Counted from the stretch's first letter, positions 32,626 to 42,044 are shown. The stretch: DNA of 64,000 nucleotides from Thalassobaculum_A sp040219615 (GCF_040219615.1 NZ_JAVJSE010000031.1:1-64000); one strand, 5' to 3'. Numbers and translations are program-made. The notes: a model not told the origin generated them from the sequence alone.

Positions 32626-35600
32626 ATGGCAGGGGTCCGAGGGACCGCCGATACGGCATCGAAAGCCACGACGCGCGCCGAGGTACTGATCCTCGATCCC
32701 GGCGTCGAGCACGCCGAGGACCTGATGGCCGGACTGCGGCCCGGGGTCGAGGTCCTGCGGCTGACGCCTGGCGGTTGCGGGCTGGAACAGGCGGCGCGGC
32801 GACTGGCCGGCCGCCGCGACGTCGCGACGCTGCACGTCGTCAGCCACGGCGAGCCCGGGCTCCTGCTGCTGGCCGGCGACCGCGTCGACCTGCCGGCGCT
32901 GGCGATCCGGCACGGGGCGGTGGCCGACCTGGCGGGGGCCCTGGCGCCGGACGCCGTCGTCCTGCTGTACGGCTGCTCGATCGCCTCCGGGCCGGCCGGC
33001 CGCCGGTTCCTGGAGTACATGGCGGCCGCGCTCGGCGTGCCGGTTGCGGCCTCGGTCGGCCCGGTCGGCGACCCGGAGCGCGGCGGCGGCTGGACGCTGC
33101 GCCGACCGGACGGCGGCCCGGTCGCCGAACCGGCGTTCTCGGCCGCGGCCTGCGCCGCCTATCGGGGTCTGCTCGCCACCGCCGCACTGACCACCGGCGC
33201 CGACGCGCCGACACTGTCGACCGGGGCCGACACGGTGACGGCAAGCATTGCCGGTTCCCTGAACACGGGCGACGCCATCGACGGTCTGGGGGGCGCCGAC
33301 ACCCTGTCGATCTCGGCCGCCCAGACGGTCGCCTTCGGGGTCGCCACGCTGGTCGATGTCGAGACCGTGACCATCACCGCCGGCATCCAGTCGATCACCA
33401 CCCACGACGCGACGGTGGCCAGCGGCCAGGTCATGAGCGTCGACGCCTCCGCCAGCGGCGACGCGGTGGCCTGGACCGGCTCGGCCGAGACCGACGGCCG
33501 CTTCGCCCTGACCGGCGGAACCGGTGCCGACACCCTGATCGGCGGGGCCGGGGCCGACACCCTGTCCGGCGGCGGCGGCCGCGACCGGCTGAGCGGCGGC
33601 GCCGGGGCCGACACCCTGGTGTTCAACTGCGCCTGCGACGCCCAGGGCGCGACGGTCGACGGCGGCGCCGGTTCCGACACAATCGTCGTCGGGACCAACG
33701 CCAGCGTCGACTTCACGGTCGCCGGGTCGATCGCCGGCATCGAGGCGGTGACGGTGCAGTCGGGCGCGACCGCGGTGTTCGCCGACCTGTTCAGCGGCGA
33801 GTCGGTGGTCCTGTCGGGCACCGGCACGCTCTACGTCGCGGTGTCGACGGCCACGACCCTGAACGCCTCGGCCTTCGACACGTCCGGGCTGACCGCCGGT
33901 ACCGCGTCCCTGCAGCTCTACGGCGACCAGCTCAACGACGACGCCGAGACCATCGTGGGGGCCGCGAGCTTCGGGACGGTGGTCAACGCGGCCGGCGGCG
34001 ACGACGACGTGTCCGGCGGCAGCGGCTCCGACACCATCAGCGGCGGCGACGGCGACGACTACCTCAGCGGCATGGCCGGCGACGACGTCCTGGAGGGCAA
34101 CGTCGGCAGCGACTTCCTGACCGGCGGGACCGGCGACGACCTGCTGCGCGGCGGCTGGGACGACGACTATCTGTGGGGCGGCGGCGGCGACGACACGTTG
34201 AGCGGCGCCGAGGCCGACGACTACCTGTGCGGGGAGGCGGGGAACGACGCCCTGAGCGGCGGCGCCGGCAACGACACCCTGTGCGGTGCAGCCGGGGCCG
34301 ATGCCCTGACCGGCGGGGCCGGCAAAGACGCCCTGGGTGGCGGCGACGGGGCCGATACCCTGGACGGGGGCGACGGGACGGACACCCTGAGCGGCGGCGC
34401 CGGAGTCGACCGATTCGTGGGAACCGACGGCGATGTCCTGTCGGACTGGGCGGCCGGCGAGGTCCTGCAGGTCGCCTCGACCACGCTGACCGCCGCCGGC
34501 ATCGCGCGGACCGGCGACGCCCTTGCGATCGACCTGGACGGCAACGGCTCCGCCGACGCCACCGTAACCGCCACCGGGCTGGCCGCCGACGCGGTCTTCG
34601 GGGTCGCGATCGCCGGCGGCCGGTCGGAGATCACCTATGGGGTTCCGGCGCCATCGGGCGGCGGGGGAGGCGGCGGGGACGATGGCGGCTCGGGCTCCAT
34701 CGTCGTCGTCGACGCCCCGACCAGCGGCTCGGCGGCCAGCCGCACCATCACCAACACCGGCGCGTCCAGCGGATCGGCGGCGATCGTGCAGAACACCGGC
34801 AACAACGGCAACCTGGTCACCGCCACGCTGCCGCCCTCGACAACGCTCACTGCGACCGGGCCCGACGCCGCCCAGACCGGCGATCAGGCGGTGTCCTCCC
34901 TGATCTCGGCGATCGAGGCCCGCAACTCCGTCGGCGAACCGACCCTGGTCGCCAATGCCCGGAGCTATCTCGACACGCTGGCCGCGACCACCGCGCTGGA
35001 CGTCCGCACCATCGTGCCCGGCACGACGGCGACCGCCCTGTCCGAGCCGATCGTCCTGTCCGGCACGGCTAGCCCCGGGTTGTCCCAGTCGGAGGCCTTC
35101 GTGCTCGACGTCACCGGCCTGCCCGCCGGATCGAGCGTGCAGGTCGACAACATCGAGTTCGTCTCGATCGTCGGCAGCGCCACGGTGACCGGCGGCGCCG
35201 GCGACAACTTCGCGGTCGGCGACGACCGGGCGCAGTTCATCTCGCTCGGCGAGGGCGACGACACCCTGTTCGGCGGTGGCGCCGGGGACACCGTCGGCGG
35301 CGGGGAGAACCAGGACGTGGTCTACGGCAACCTCGCCGACGACGTGCTGTACGGCAACCAGGGCCTGGACACCCTGTATGGCGGCCAGGACGCCGACCTG
35401 GCCTATGGCGGGCAGCACGCCGACGTGGTCTACGGCAACCGTTCCGGCGACGTGCTGTACGGCAATCTCGGCGACGACACCCTGTATGGCGGCCAGGGCG
35501 CCGACCTGCTGTATGGCGGCCAGGGCGCCGACACCCTGGTCGGCGGCATCGCCGACGACACCCTGCAGGGCGGCATCGGCGACGACCTGATCACCGGTGG

Positions 35601-35856
35601 TGCCGGCGGCGACCTGATCCAGGTCAGCGACGGCGGCGGCCTCGATACTGTCGCCGATTTCGACGGCGCATCGGGCGACCGGGTCCGCCTGGCGTCCGGC
35701 CTCAACGGCACCGCGATCGACAGCTTCGCCGACCTGCAGGAAGCCGCCGTCGACGCCGACGGCGGCGTCATCATCATGCTCGGCGGCGGCAACGCCCTGC
35801 AGCTGGCCGGCGTGAGCGCCGGCCAGCTGCAGGCCGACTGGTTCGTGTTCGCCTGA
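32626..35856 (+). CDS. Secreted RTX protein with N-terminal DUF4347 domain
   Basis: 1076 residues from ATG 32626, which has a GGAGG site (first in-frame ATG is 32482). Residues ~17-170: DUF4347 domain with VVSHGEPGLLLLAG (H74) and VVLLYGCSIASG (C117). Residues ~300-350 and ~510-620: two blocks of GGxGxDxL calcium-binding repeats, separated by beta-rich spacers. Residues ~680-860: linker with a Gly/Asp-rich stretch and Ser/Thr-rich segment. A third, tyrosine-rich repeat block (LYGGQGAD type) follows at ~885-980. The last ~80 residues are a type I secretion-like C-terminus ending DWFVFA. DUF4347 commonly heads giant adhesins. No secretion genes nearby. Several cysteines, unusual for type I substrates. 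Confidence 0.9.
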   Translation: MAGVRGTADTASKATTRAEVLILDPGVEHAEDLMAGLRPGVEVLRLTPGGCGLEQAARRLAGRRDVATLHVVSHGEPGLLLLAGDRVDLPALAIRHGAVADLAGALAPDAVVLLYGCSIASGPAGRRFLEYMAAALGVPVAASVGPVGDPERGGGWTLRRPDGGPVAEPAFSAAACAAYRGLLATAALTTGADAPTLSTGADTVTASIAGSLNTGDAIDGLGGADTLSISAAQTVAFGVATLVDVETVTITAGIQSITTHDATVASGQVMSVDASASGDAVAWTGSAETDGRFALTGGTGADTLIGGAGADTLSGGGGRDRLSGGAGADTLVFNCACDAQGATVDGGAGSDTIVVGTNASVDFTVAGSIAGIEAVTVQSGATAVFADLFSGESVVLSGTGTLYVAVSTATTLNASAFDTSGLTAGTASLQLYGDQLNDDAETIVGAASFGTVVNAAGGDDDVSGGSGSDTISGGDGDDYLSGMAGDDVLEGNVGSDFLTGGTGDDLLRGGWDDDYLWGGGGDDTLSGAEADDYLCGEAGNDALSGGAGNDTLCGAAGADALTGGAGKDALGGGDGADTLDGGDGTDTLSGGAGVDRFVGTDGDVLSDWAAGEVLQVASTTLTAAGIARTGDALAIDLDGNGSADATVTATGLAADAVFGVAIAGGRSEITYGVPAPSGGGGGGGDDGGSGSIVVVDAPTSGSAASRTITNTGASSGSAAIVQNTGNNGNLVTATLPPSTTLTATGPDAAQTGDQAVSSLISAIEARNSVGEPTLVANARSYLDTLAATTALDVRTIVPGTTATALSEPIVLSGTASPGLSQSEAFVLDVTGLPAGSSVQVDNIEFVSIVGSATVTGGAGDNFAVGDDRAQFISLGEGDDTLFGGGAGDTVGGGENQDVVYGNLADDVLYGNQGLDTLYGGQDADLAYGGQHADVVYGNRSGDVLYGNLGDDTLYGGQGADLLYGGQGADTLVGGIADDTLQGGIGDDLITGGAGGDLIQVSDGGGLDTVADFDGASGDRVRLASGLNGTAIDSFADLQEAAVDADGGVIIMLGGGNALQLAGVSAGQLQADWFVFA

Positions 35857-35874
35857 CCGCCCCGCGTGCGGCGG

Positions 35875-37302
35875 CTACTCCGCAGTCGGGCGCGGCTGCA
35901 GCGGCGGCTTCACGTCGTCGGGGATCGGGCAGACATAGGGCTGCCGCTCCAGCCGGTCGCGATGGTCCTTCCTGGCGCGCGCCAGCAGCACCTCGTCTGT
36001 GAACAGCATGCGCGCGGTCGCCCCCATCACCTGGGCGGCGTAGGTCATGCCCTTGTGCGCCGCCGGGGCCTTGCCCTGGGCGGTGATCTGCCAGGTGTGG
36101 CCGGGGGTGCCGATGGCGACGGTGGCGACCCGGGCCTGCACGGTCGGCACCGCCCAGGACACGTCGGCCACGTCGGTCGAGCCCATGATGCCGCCGCCGC
36201 GCGGGTCGCGCGGGACCACGTAGTCGCACAGCGGCTCGCCGACGCGCGGCTCGATCCCGGCCCGCTGGTAGCTGGAGGCGATGTCGTCTGCCGACAGGGT
36301 GGCCTGGATCTGCCGGGCGTAGGCCCGGTCGGCCTCGTCGAACTCGACCCCGCCGAGGCCGTCCATCACGGACTGCATCGCCTCCTCCAGCGGGGTGTTG
36401 CCGAGCAGGTTGGAGACCGCCGAGATCACCTGCGGCCGCACCGTGGTCTCGGTCATCAGCGCGGCACCCTGGGCGATCTTCCGGACCCGCTCGATCAGCG
36501 CCAGCATGCCTGGCAGGTCGGTGGCGCGAACGGTATAGCGGACCTTGGCGGTGCCCTGCACCACGTTCGGCGCGGTGCCGCCGGCGTCGAGATAGGCGTA
36601 GTGGATGCGGGCCGAGCTCGGCATGTGCTCGCGCATGTAGTTGACGCCGACATTCATCAGCTCGACCGCGTCCAGCGCGCTGCGCCCGAGATGCGGCGAG
36701 GCGGCGGCGTGGCTGGTCCGGCCGGTGAAGGTGAAGTCGATGCGGGTGTTGGCGAGGCTGTGGGCGCCGAAGATCTGGGTCATCCCGCCCGGGTGCCAGC
36801 TGATCGCGGCGTCGACGTCATCGAAGCAGCCGTCGCGCACCATGAACGCCTTGGCGGCGCCGCCCTCCTCGGCCGGGCAGCCGTAGTAGCGCACGCGGCC
36901 GGGGGTGCCGGTCTCGGCCAGCCAGTCCTTCAGCGCGCAGGCCGCCAGCAGGGCGGCCGAGCCCAGCAGGTTGTGGCCGCAGCCATGGCCGGCCCCGCCC
37001 AAGACCAGCTCCTTCGGCTCGGCGATGTTGGCGACCTGGCTGAGGCCGGGCAGCGCGTCGTACTCGCCCAGGATGGCGATCACCGGCCCACCCTCGCCGG
37101 CCTCGCCCAGCACCGCCGTCGGAATGCCGGCCAGTTCCTCGGTCACCCGGAAGCCCTTGGCGCGCAGCACCGCGGTGTGCTCGGCGCAGGACCGGTACTC
37201 GGCATACAGCGTCTCGGGCATTCCCCAGACGTTGTCGGACAGGACGATCAGGTCGTCCCGGTGGCTGTCGATGTGGGGCAGGATCGGCTCGATGTTCTGC
37301 AT
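35875..37302 (-). CDS. M20 family amidohydrolase, AbgB-like
   Basis: 475 residues. Zinc-dependent peptidase/amidohydrolase of family M20, closest in layout to aminobenzoyl-glutamate hydrolase subunit B. Metal and catalytic motifs: EYDALPG, AGHGCGHNLLG (His and Asp-equivalent region) and YGCPAEEGG (catalytic Glu and ligand). A lid/dimerisation domain begins at FTFTGRTSHAA. The C-terminus PYVCPIPDDVKPPLQPRP is typical of AbgB-like proteins. No signal peptide, so cytoplasmic. ATG 37302 is used. The natural substrate is probably an N-acyl or p-aminobenzoyl amino acid; no AbgA or AbgT partner is in the window. Confidence 0.9.
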   Translation of the reverse strand: MQNIEPILPHIDSHRDDLIVLSDNVWGMPETLYAEYRSCAEHTAVLRAKGFRVTEELAGIPTAVLGEAGEGGPVIAILGEYDALPGLSQVANIAEPKELVLGGAGHGCGHNLLGSAALLAACALKDWLAETGTPGRVRYYGCPAEEGGAAKAFMVRDGCFDDVDAAISWHPGGMTQIFGAHSLANTRIDFTFTGRTSHAAASPHLGRSALDAVELMNVGVNYMREHMPSSARIHYAYLDAGGTAPNVVQGTAKVRYTVRATDLPGMLALIERVRKIAQGAALMTETTVRPQVISAVSNLLGNTPLEEAMQSVMDGLGGVEFDEADRAYARQIQATLSADDIASSYQRAGIEPRVGEPLCDYVVPRDPRGGGIMGSTDVADVSWAVPTVQARVATVAIGTPGHTWQITAQGKAPAAHKGMTYAAQVMGATARMLFTDEVLLARARKDHRDRLERQPYVCPIPDDVKPPLQPRPTAE

Positions 37303-37482
37303 GACGGGTTCCGTGGATGGGGAAGGGCCCCGGGCGGGGCGCGACGTGCGGAGAGGAGGACAGCATTCCACAATTGCAGGGCGCGGGGGATGGGATAATC
37401 GCGCGGCGCCGTCGGTGCCGGTGCGGCCTCCCGCCTGACCTATGTCATATCGTGTTCCGGCGTTTCGGCCGATAGACGGGCC

Positions 37483-38553
37483 ATGGAGCAGCTCCTGGCC
37501 AGCGACGCGCTATCGGACTCCGGCAAGATCATGCTGGGCGGGGCGGTCGTCGGCCTGATCTTCGGCTACTGCGCGCAGCAGAGCCGGTTCTGCCTGCGCT
37601 CGGCCTGCATCGAGTTCTGGGGCGGCCAACTCGGGCCCAAGCTGGCGGTCTGGCTGGCGGTGTTCGGGACGGCGCTGCTGGCCACCCAGGCCCTGCTGGC
37701 GAACGGCGGGCTCAATCCCCAGGACGTGCGCCAGCTGGCCACGGTCGGCAGCCTGTCCGGCGCGATCGTCGGCGGACTGCTGTTCGGCGTCGGGATGATC
37801 CTGGCGCGCGGCTGCGCCAGCCGGCTGCTGGTGCTGTCGGCGACCGGCAACGCGCGGGCGTTGATCGCCGGGCTGGTGGTTACGGTCGCCGCCCAGGCCA
37901 GCCTGTCGGGCGTGCTGTCGCCGCTGCGCGAGGCGCTGAACCGGTTGTGGGTGGTCGGCCCGAGTACTCGCGACATGGCGCAGCACCTGCCGGACGGGAC
38001 CGGCCTGGCGCTCGGGGTCGGCTGCGTTGCGCTCTCCGGCGCCCTGGCCTGGCGCAACCGGGTTGCGGTCCGGACCACGGCGACCGCGGCCGGCGTCGGA
38101 TTGGCGGTCGGGCTCGGCTGGGCGTTCACCGCGGCGCTGTCGCGGGTGTCGTTCGAGCCGGTGACGGTCGGCAGCGTCACCTTCACCGGCCCGTCGGCCG
38201 ACACCCTGATGGCGCTGATCGTCCGGCCGGACGTCGTGCCGAGCTTCGGGATCGGCCTGGTGCCCGGCGTGTTCGCGGGGTCGCTGGCGGCGACCCTGCT
38301 GCACCGCGAGTTCCGGCTGCAGGGCTTCGACGCCGGGACCGGCACCCTCCGCTACCTGGTCGGCGCGGTGTTGATGGGCTTCGGCGGCATGGCGGCCGGC
38401 GGCTGCGCGGTCGGCGCCGGCGTCACCGGCGGTTCGGTGCTGTCGCTGACCGCCTGGGTGGCGCTGCTGAGCATGTGGATCGGGGCCGGTGCCGCCGGGC
38501 TGCTGCTGGAGCGGGCCGAAGCGATCGGCCGGCGCGAGACGGCCCAGTTGTGA
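37483..38553 (+). CDS. YeeE/YedE family sulfur-compound transporter
   Basis: 356 residues, about nine to ten hydrophobic segments in two homologous halves. The conserved cysteines of the sulf_transp family are present: QQSRFCLRSACIEF in half one, ARGCASRLLVLSATGNARAL, and GGCAVGAGVTGGS in half two. Characterised members import thiosulfate through cysteine relay sites. No TusA or rhodanese gene is adjacent, so thiosulfate uptake for sulfur assimilation is a reasonable but unproven role. The 180-base gap upstream shows no gene. Confidence 0.9.
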   Translation: MEQLLASDALSDSGKIMLGGAVVGLIFGYCAQQSRFCLRSACIEFWGGQLGPKLAVWLAVFGTALLATQALLANGGLNPQDVRQLATVGSLSGAIVGGLLFGVGMILARGCASRLLVLSATGNARALIAGLVVTVAAQASLSGVLSPLREALNRLWVVGPSTRDMAQHLPDGTGLALGVGCVALSGALAWRNRVAVRTTATAAGVGLAVGLGWAFTAALSRVSFEPVTVGSVTFTGPSADTLMALIVRPDVVPSFGIGLVPGVFAGSLAATLLHREFRLQGFDAGTGTLRYLVGAVLMGFGGMAAGGCAVGAGVTGGSVLSLTAWVALLSMWIGAGAAGLLLERAEAIGRRETAQL

Positions 38554-38565
38554 TCTCTCAATAGG

Positions 38566-38593
38566 TTGCGGCGCCCGGCCGGCGGCGTATAAG
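38566..38593 (+). promoter_or_regulatory. Candidate promoter for the PhnA-like gene
   Basis: -35 TTGCGG (38566-38571), 16-base spacer, -10 TATAAG (38588-38593), about 60 bases before the TTG start. A good -10 in a region otherwise very GC-rich. Confidence 0.45.
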
Positions 38594-38655
38594 CGGTGGC
38601 CGCCTGCATCCCGCCATGCGGTCGCGGGATTCCGCATTCATGAAAGGGACGTGCC

Positions 38656-38961
38656 TTGGCCGACGGGACCGACGACTACGTCTATGACGAGGCGACCGGG
38701 GAGTGGCGGCCGGCCGCGGAACTGGCGGCCGCCGGCGACGCCGATCGCCCGGTGGTCCGCGATGCCGCCGGGAACGCCCTGGCCGACGGCGACTCGGTCG
38801 TCCTCGTCAAGGACCTGAAGGTGAAGGGCGCCAACCAGACCCTCAAGCAAGGCACGGTGATCAGGTCGATCCGGCTGACCGACAATCCCGACGAGATCGA
38901 CTGCCGCCACGAGACCATCAAGGGCCTGGTGCTGCGCACGGAGTTCGTCCGCAAGCGTTGA
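38656..38961 (+). CDS. PhnA-like protein without the zinc-ribbon cysteines
   Basis: 101 residues. The C-terminal two thirds match PhnA: VVRDAAGNALADGDSVVLVK, then DLKVKGANQTLKQGTVIRSI and CRHETIKGLVLRTEFVRK, almost the full conserved core. E. coli PhnA begins with a four-cysteine zinc ribbon; here the corresponding segment DDYVYDEATGEWRP keeps the spacing and aromatic residues but has no cysteine. Start is the TTG at 38656 with AAGGGA upstream. The family name comes from phosphonate operons, but the role is not established. Confidence 0.85.
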   Translation: MADGTDDYVYDEATGEWRPAAELAAAGDADRPVVRDAAGNALADGDSVVLVKDLKVKGANQTLKQGTVIRSIRLTDNPDEIDCRHETIKGLVLRTEFVRKR

Positions 38962-39090
38962 CGCGTCTCCGCAGCGGCCGGCTGGCGGCAGCGTGAATTT
39001 TCCGTCCGATGTCTTGGCCTCGTCCGGGACGGCGCGCAGAATGCGGCGGAATAGCCGCCGCCCCCAGCCCCGCATCGAGACGGTGACACC

Positions 39091-41460
39091 ATGTTCGAGT
39101 CGAAGCCGGCCGACGGCCGCCCGGAAGCCATGCCTCGAGGGGCCGTGCCGCACAGCGCCCACTGGGGCGCGTTCTCGGCGCGCTGGGACGGCAACGACGT
39201 CGCGATCGAGCCCTATGCCGGCGATCCGGCACCGTCGCCGATCCTCGACAACTTCCGCGGCGCGCTGCGGCACGAGGCGCGGATCCGCAAGCCGATGGTG
39301 CGCCGTGCCTGGCTGGATAACGGCCCCGGGCCGCAGCCCCGGAAGATCGGCGACGCCTTCGTCGAGCGCGAGTGGGACGAGGTCCTCGACCTGCTGGCCG
39401 GCGAGCTGGCGCGGGTGCGCGCCGGCTTCGGCGCGCAAGCCATCTTCGGCGGCTCCTACGGCTGGGCCAGCGCCGGGCGCTTCCACCACGCCCAGAGCCA
39501 GGTGCACCGCTTCCTGAATGTCGCCTGCGGCGGCTACGTCCGGTCGGTCAACAGCTACAGCGCAGGGGCGTCCGGGGTCATCCTGCCGCACATCATGGGC
39601 TCGTTCGAGGGCGTGTCGCGGCGCAACGTCACCTGGGACCAGATCCGCACCCACACCGACGTGGTGCTGGCGTTCGGCGGCATGGCGATCAAGAACTCGA
39701 TGATCGCCGGCGGCGGCATCAGCGAGCACATCGAGCCGGGCGCGATGCAGGCGGCGGCGGCGCGCGGCACCCGCTTCATCACGGTCGGCCCGCAGCGCGA
39801 CGACCTGCCGCCGGAGGCGGCCGCCGAATGGCTGCCGATCCGCCCCGGCACCGACGTCGCGGTGATGCTGGCGCTGGCCCACACCCTGCTGGCCGAGGAC
39901 CGCCACGACCGCGCGTTCCTGGACCGCTACACCACCGGCTTCGAGCCGTTCGCCCGCTACCTGCGGGGCGAGGCCGACGGCCAGGCAAAGGACGCCGACT
40001 GGGCCGCCGGGATCTCCGGCGTCGATGCCGGGACCATCCGCGGGATCGCCCGCGCCCTGGTCGCCGGGCGCAGCCTGATCGTGGTCGCGCACGCCCTGCA
40101 GCGCGCCCAGTACGGCGAGCAGCCGGTGTGGGCCGCCGCGGCGCTGGCCGCCATGGTCGGGCAGATCGGCCTGCCGGGCGGCGGCTACAACTACGCGCTC
40201 GGCACGCTCGGCCACACCGGCCGGCGTAACAACGCGGTGCCGACCCCGACCCTGTCCCAGGGGAAGAATCAGGTCGAGGCGTTCATCCCGGTCGCCCGGA
40301 TCTCAGACATGCTGCTGAACCCGGGCGCGGCCTTCGACTACAACGGCCGGCGCCTGGAGTATCCCGACATCCGGCTGGTGTACTGGGCCGGCGGCAACCC
40401 GTTCCACCATCACCAGGACCTCGCCCGCCTGAGCCAAGCCTTCGCGCGGCCCGACACGGTGGTGGTGCACGAACTGGCCTGGACGCCGATGGCGCGCACC
40501 GCCGACATCGTGCTGCCGGCGACCATGACCCTGGAGCGCGACGATATCGGCGCCGCCGGCACCGACCCGCGGCTGGTTGCCATGCGCCGGGTGGCGCCAC
40601 CGGTGGGCGAGGCGCGCGACGACCATGCGATCTTCGCCGACCTGGCCGAGCGGCTGCAGGCCGGCGCCGCCTTCACCGAGGGCCGCACCGTCATGGAGTG
40701 GCTGGCCCATCTGTACGAGCCGACCCGCCGGGCGCTGGCCGAGGCCGGGGCGGAGGCGCCGTCCTTCGAGGAATTCTGGGAGCGCGGCGAACTCGCCCTG
40801 CCGCAGGAGCCGGACGACGGCGGCATCCTGCGCAGCTTCCGCACCGACCCTGAGGCCAGCCCGCTGACGACGCCGAGCGGCCGGATCGAGATCTTCTCCG
40901 AGACCATCGCTGGCTTCGGCTACGACGACTGCCCGGGCCACCCGGTGTTCATGGCGTCGACCGAGCAGCCGAGCGCGGCCGCGCCCCTGTGGCTGGTCGC
41001 CAACCAGCCGGCCACCCGGCTGCACAGCCAGCTCGACTTCGGCGCCCACAGCCAGTCGCGCAAGGTCGGCGGCCGCGAGGTCGTGCGGCTGCACCCGGGC
41101 GACGCGGCGGCGCGGGGCATCGCCGGCGGCGACGTGGTCCGGGTGTTCAACGACCGCGGCGCCTGCCTGGCGGCGGCCGAGCTGACCGATGCCCTGATGC
41201 CGGGGGTGGTCCAGCTGCCGACCGGGGCGTGGTTCGACCCGGCGCCGGACGGGTCGGGAGTCGGGGCGGGCGACGGGGCGTTCTGCGTCCACGGCAACCC
41301 CAACGTCCTGACCCGCGACGTCGGCACCTCGCGGCTGGCCCAGGGCTGCTGCGGCCAGGTCACGGTGGTCCAGTGCGAGAAGCACACCGGCCCGGCCCCG
41401 GCGGTCCGCGCCTATGCGCCGCCAGTGGCGGAGGAGGCGCAGGGGCTCGGCCGGCGATGA
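39091..41460 (+). CDS. BisC-type molybdopterin oxidoreductase (DMSO/biotin sulfoxide reductase family)
   Basis: 789 residues, close to E. coli BisC. Molybdenum bis-MGD enzyme of the DMSO reductase family reducing S- or N-oxides. No N-terminal iron-sulfur cysteines, as in BisC and TorA. Typical motifs: GSYGWASAGRFHHAQSQVHR, then NSYSAGASG, where the Ser near residue 157 should ligate Mo. The GHTGRRN and GGNPFHHHQD segments bind the cofactor; the C-terminal domain starts near TRLHSQLDFG. No Tat signal (N-terminus MFESKPADGR), so cytosolic, fitting BisC or methionine-sulfoxide-type roles rather than respiration. No partner cytochrome is adjacent. ATGA overlap with the next gene. Confidence 0.92.
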   Translation: MFESKPADGRPEAMPRGAVPHSAHWGAFSARWDGNDVAIEPYAGDPAPSPILDNFRGALRHEARIRKPMVRRAWLDNGPGPQPRKIGDAFVEREWDEVLDLLAGELARVRAGFGAQAIFGGSYGWASAGRFHHAQSQVHRFLNVACGGYVRSVNSYSAGASGVILPHIMGSFEGVSRRNVTWDQIRTHTDVVLAFGGMAIKNSMIAGGGISEHIEPGAMQAAAARGTRFITVGPQRDDLPPEAAAEWLPIRPGTDVAVMLALAHTLLAEDRHDRAFLDRYTTGFEPFARYLRGEADGQAKDADWAAGISGVDAGTIRGIARALVAGRSLIVVAHALQRAQYGEQPVWAAAALAAMVGQIGLPGGGYNYALGTLGHTGRRNNAVPTPTLSQGKNQVEAFIPVARISDMLLNPGAAFDYNGRRLEYPDIRLVYWAGGNPFHHHQDLARLSQAFARPDTVVVHELAWTPMARTADIVLPATMTLERDDIGAAGTDPRLVAMRRVAPPVGEARDDHAIFADLAERLQAGAAFTEGRTVMEWLAHLYEPTRRALAEAGAEAPSFEEFWERGELALPQEPDDGGILRSFRTDPEASPLTTPSGRIEIFSETIAGFGYDDCPGHPVFMASTEQPSAAAPLWLVANQPATRLHSQLDFGAHSQSRKVGGREVVRLHPGDAAARGIAGGDVVRVFNDRGACLAAAELTDALMPGVVQLPTGAWFDPAPDGSGVGAGDGAFCVHGNPNVLTRDVGTSRLAQGCCGQVTVVQCEKHTGPAPAVRAYAPPVAEEAQGLGRR

Positions 41461-42044
41461 GCGAAGCGGATCCCAGGATAGAGGCGTTCTTCGCGAATGC
41501 CGGGAATTGGAAGGCGGAGCTCGCGGCGCTGCGGGCGATCCTGCGCGATTGCCCGGTGGCCGAGGAGTTCAAGTGGCGCTCGCCGTGCTACACGGCGGCG
41601 GGCGGCAACGTGGCGACCGTCTGGGGCCTCAAGGACGCCTGCGCGCTGTCGTTCTTCAAGGGCGCGCTGCTGAAGGATCCCGAAGGCATCCTGGTGGCGC
41701 CCGGCGAGAACTCGCGATCGGTGCGCATGATGCGGTTCACCGGGGTGCCGCAGATCGCCGGTCTGAAGGCCGTCATCGAGGCCTATGTCCGCGAGGCGGT
41801 CGAGGCGGAGAAGGCCGGCCTGAAGGTGGACCTGCCGAAGGACGACTTCGCCCTTCCGGACGAACTGGTCGCGAAACTGGACGAGGATCCGGCCCTGAAG
41901 GCCGCGTTCGAGGCGCTGACGCCCGGGCGCCGGCGGGGATGGGCCCTGCATTTCTCGCAGCCCAAGCAGTCGGCGACCCGGGTTTCGCGGATCGAGAAGG
42001 CCGCACCGCGGATCCTCGACGGCAAGGGAATGCACGATCGCTGA
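41457..42044 (+). CDS. YdeI/OmdA-like protein (DUF1801 family)
   Basis: 195 residues. N-terminal DUF1801 pattern: LRAILRDCPVAEEFKWRSPCY, then LSFFKGALLKDPEGIL and RFTGVPQIAGLKAVIEAYV. The C-terminal part contains the bacteriocin-protection motif region FEALTPGRRRGWALHFSQPK, then QSATRVSRIEKAAPRILDGKG, as in the YdeI/OmdA family. The ATG overlaps the molybdoenzyme stop by four bases, so both are cotranscribed; whether they work together is unknown. Confidence 0.87.
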   Translation: MSEADPRIEAFFANAGNWKAELAALRAILRDCPVAEEFKWRSPCYTAAGGNVATVWGLKDACALSFFKGALLKDPEGILVAPGENSRSVRMMRFTGVPQIAGLKAVIEAYVREAVEAEKAGLKVDLPKDDFALPDELVAKLDEDPALKAAFEALTPGRRRGWALHFSQPKQSATRVSRIEKAAPRILDGKGMHDR

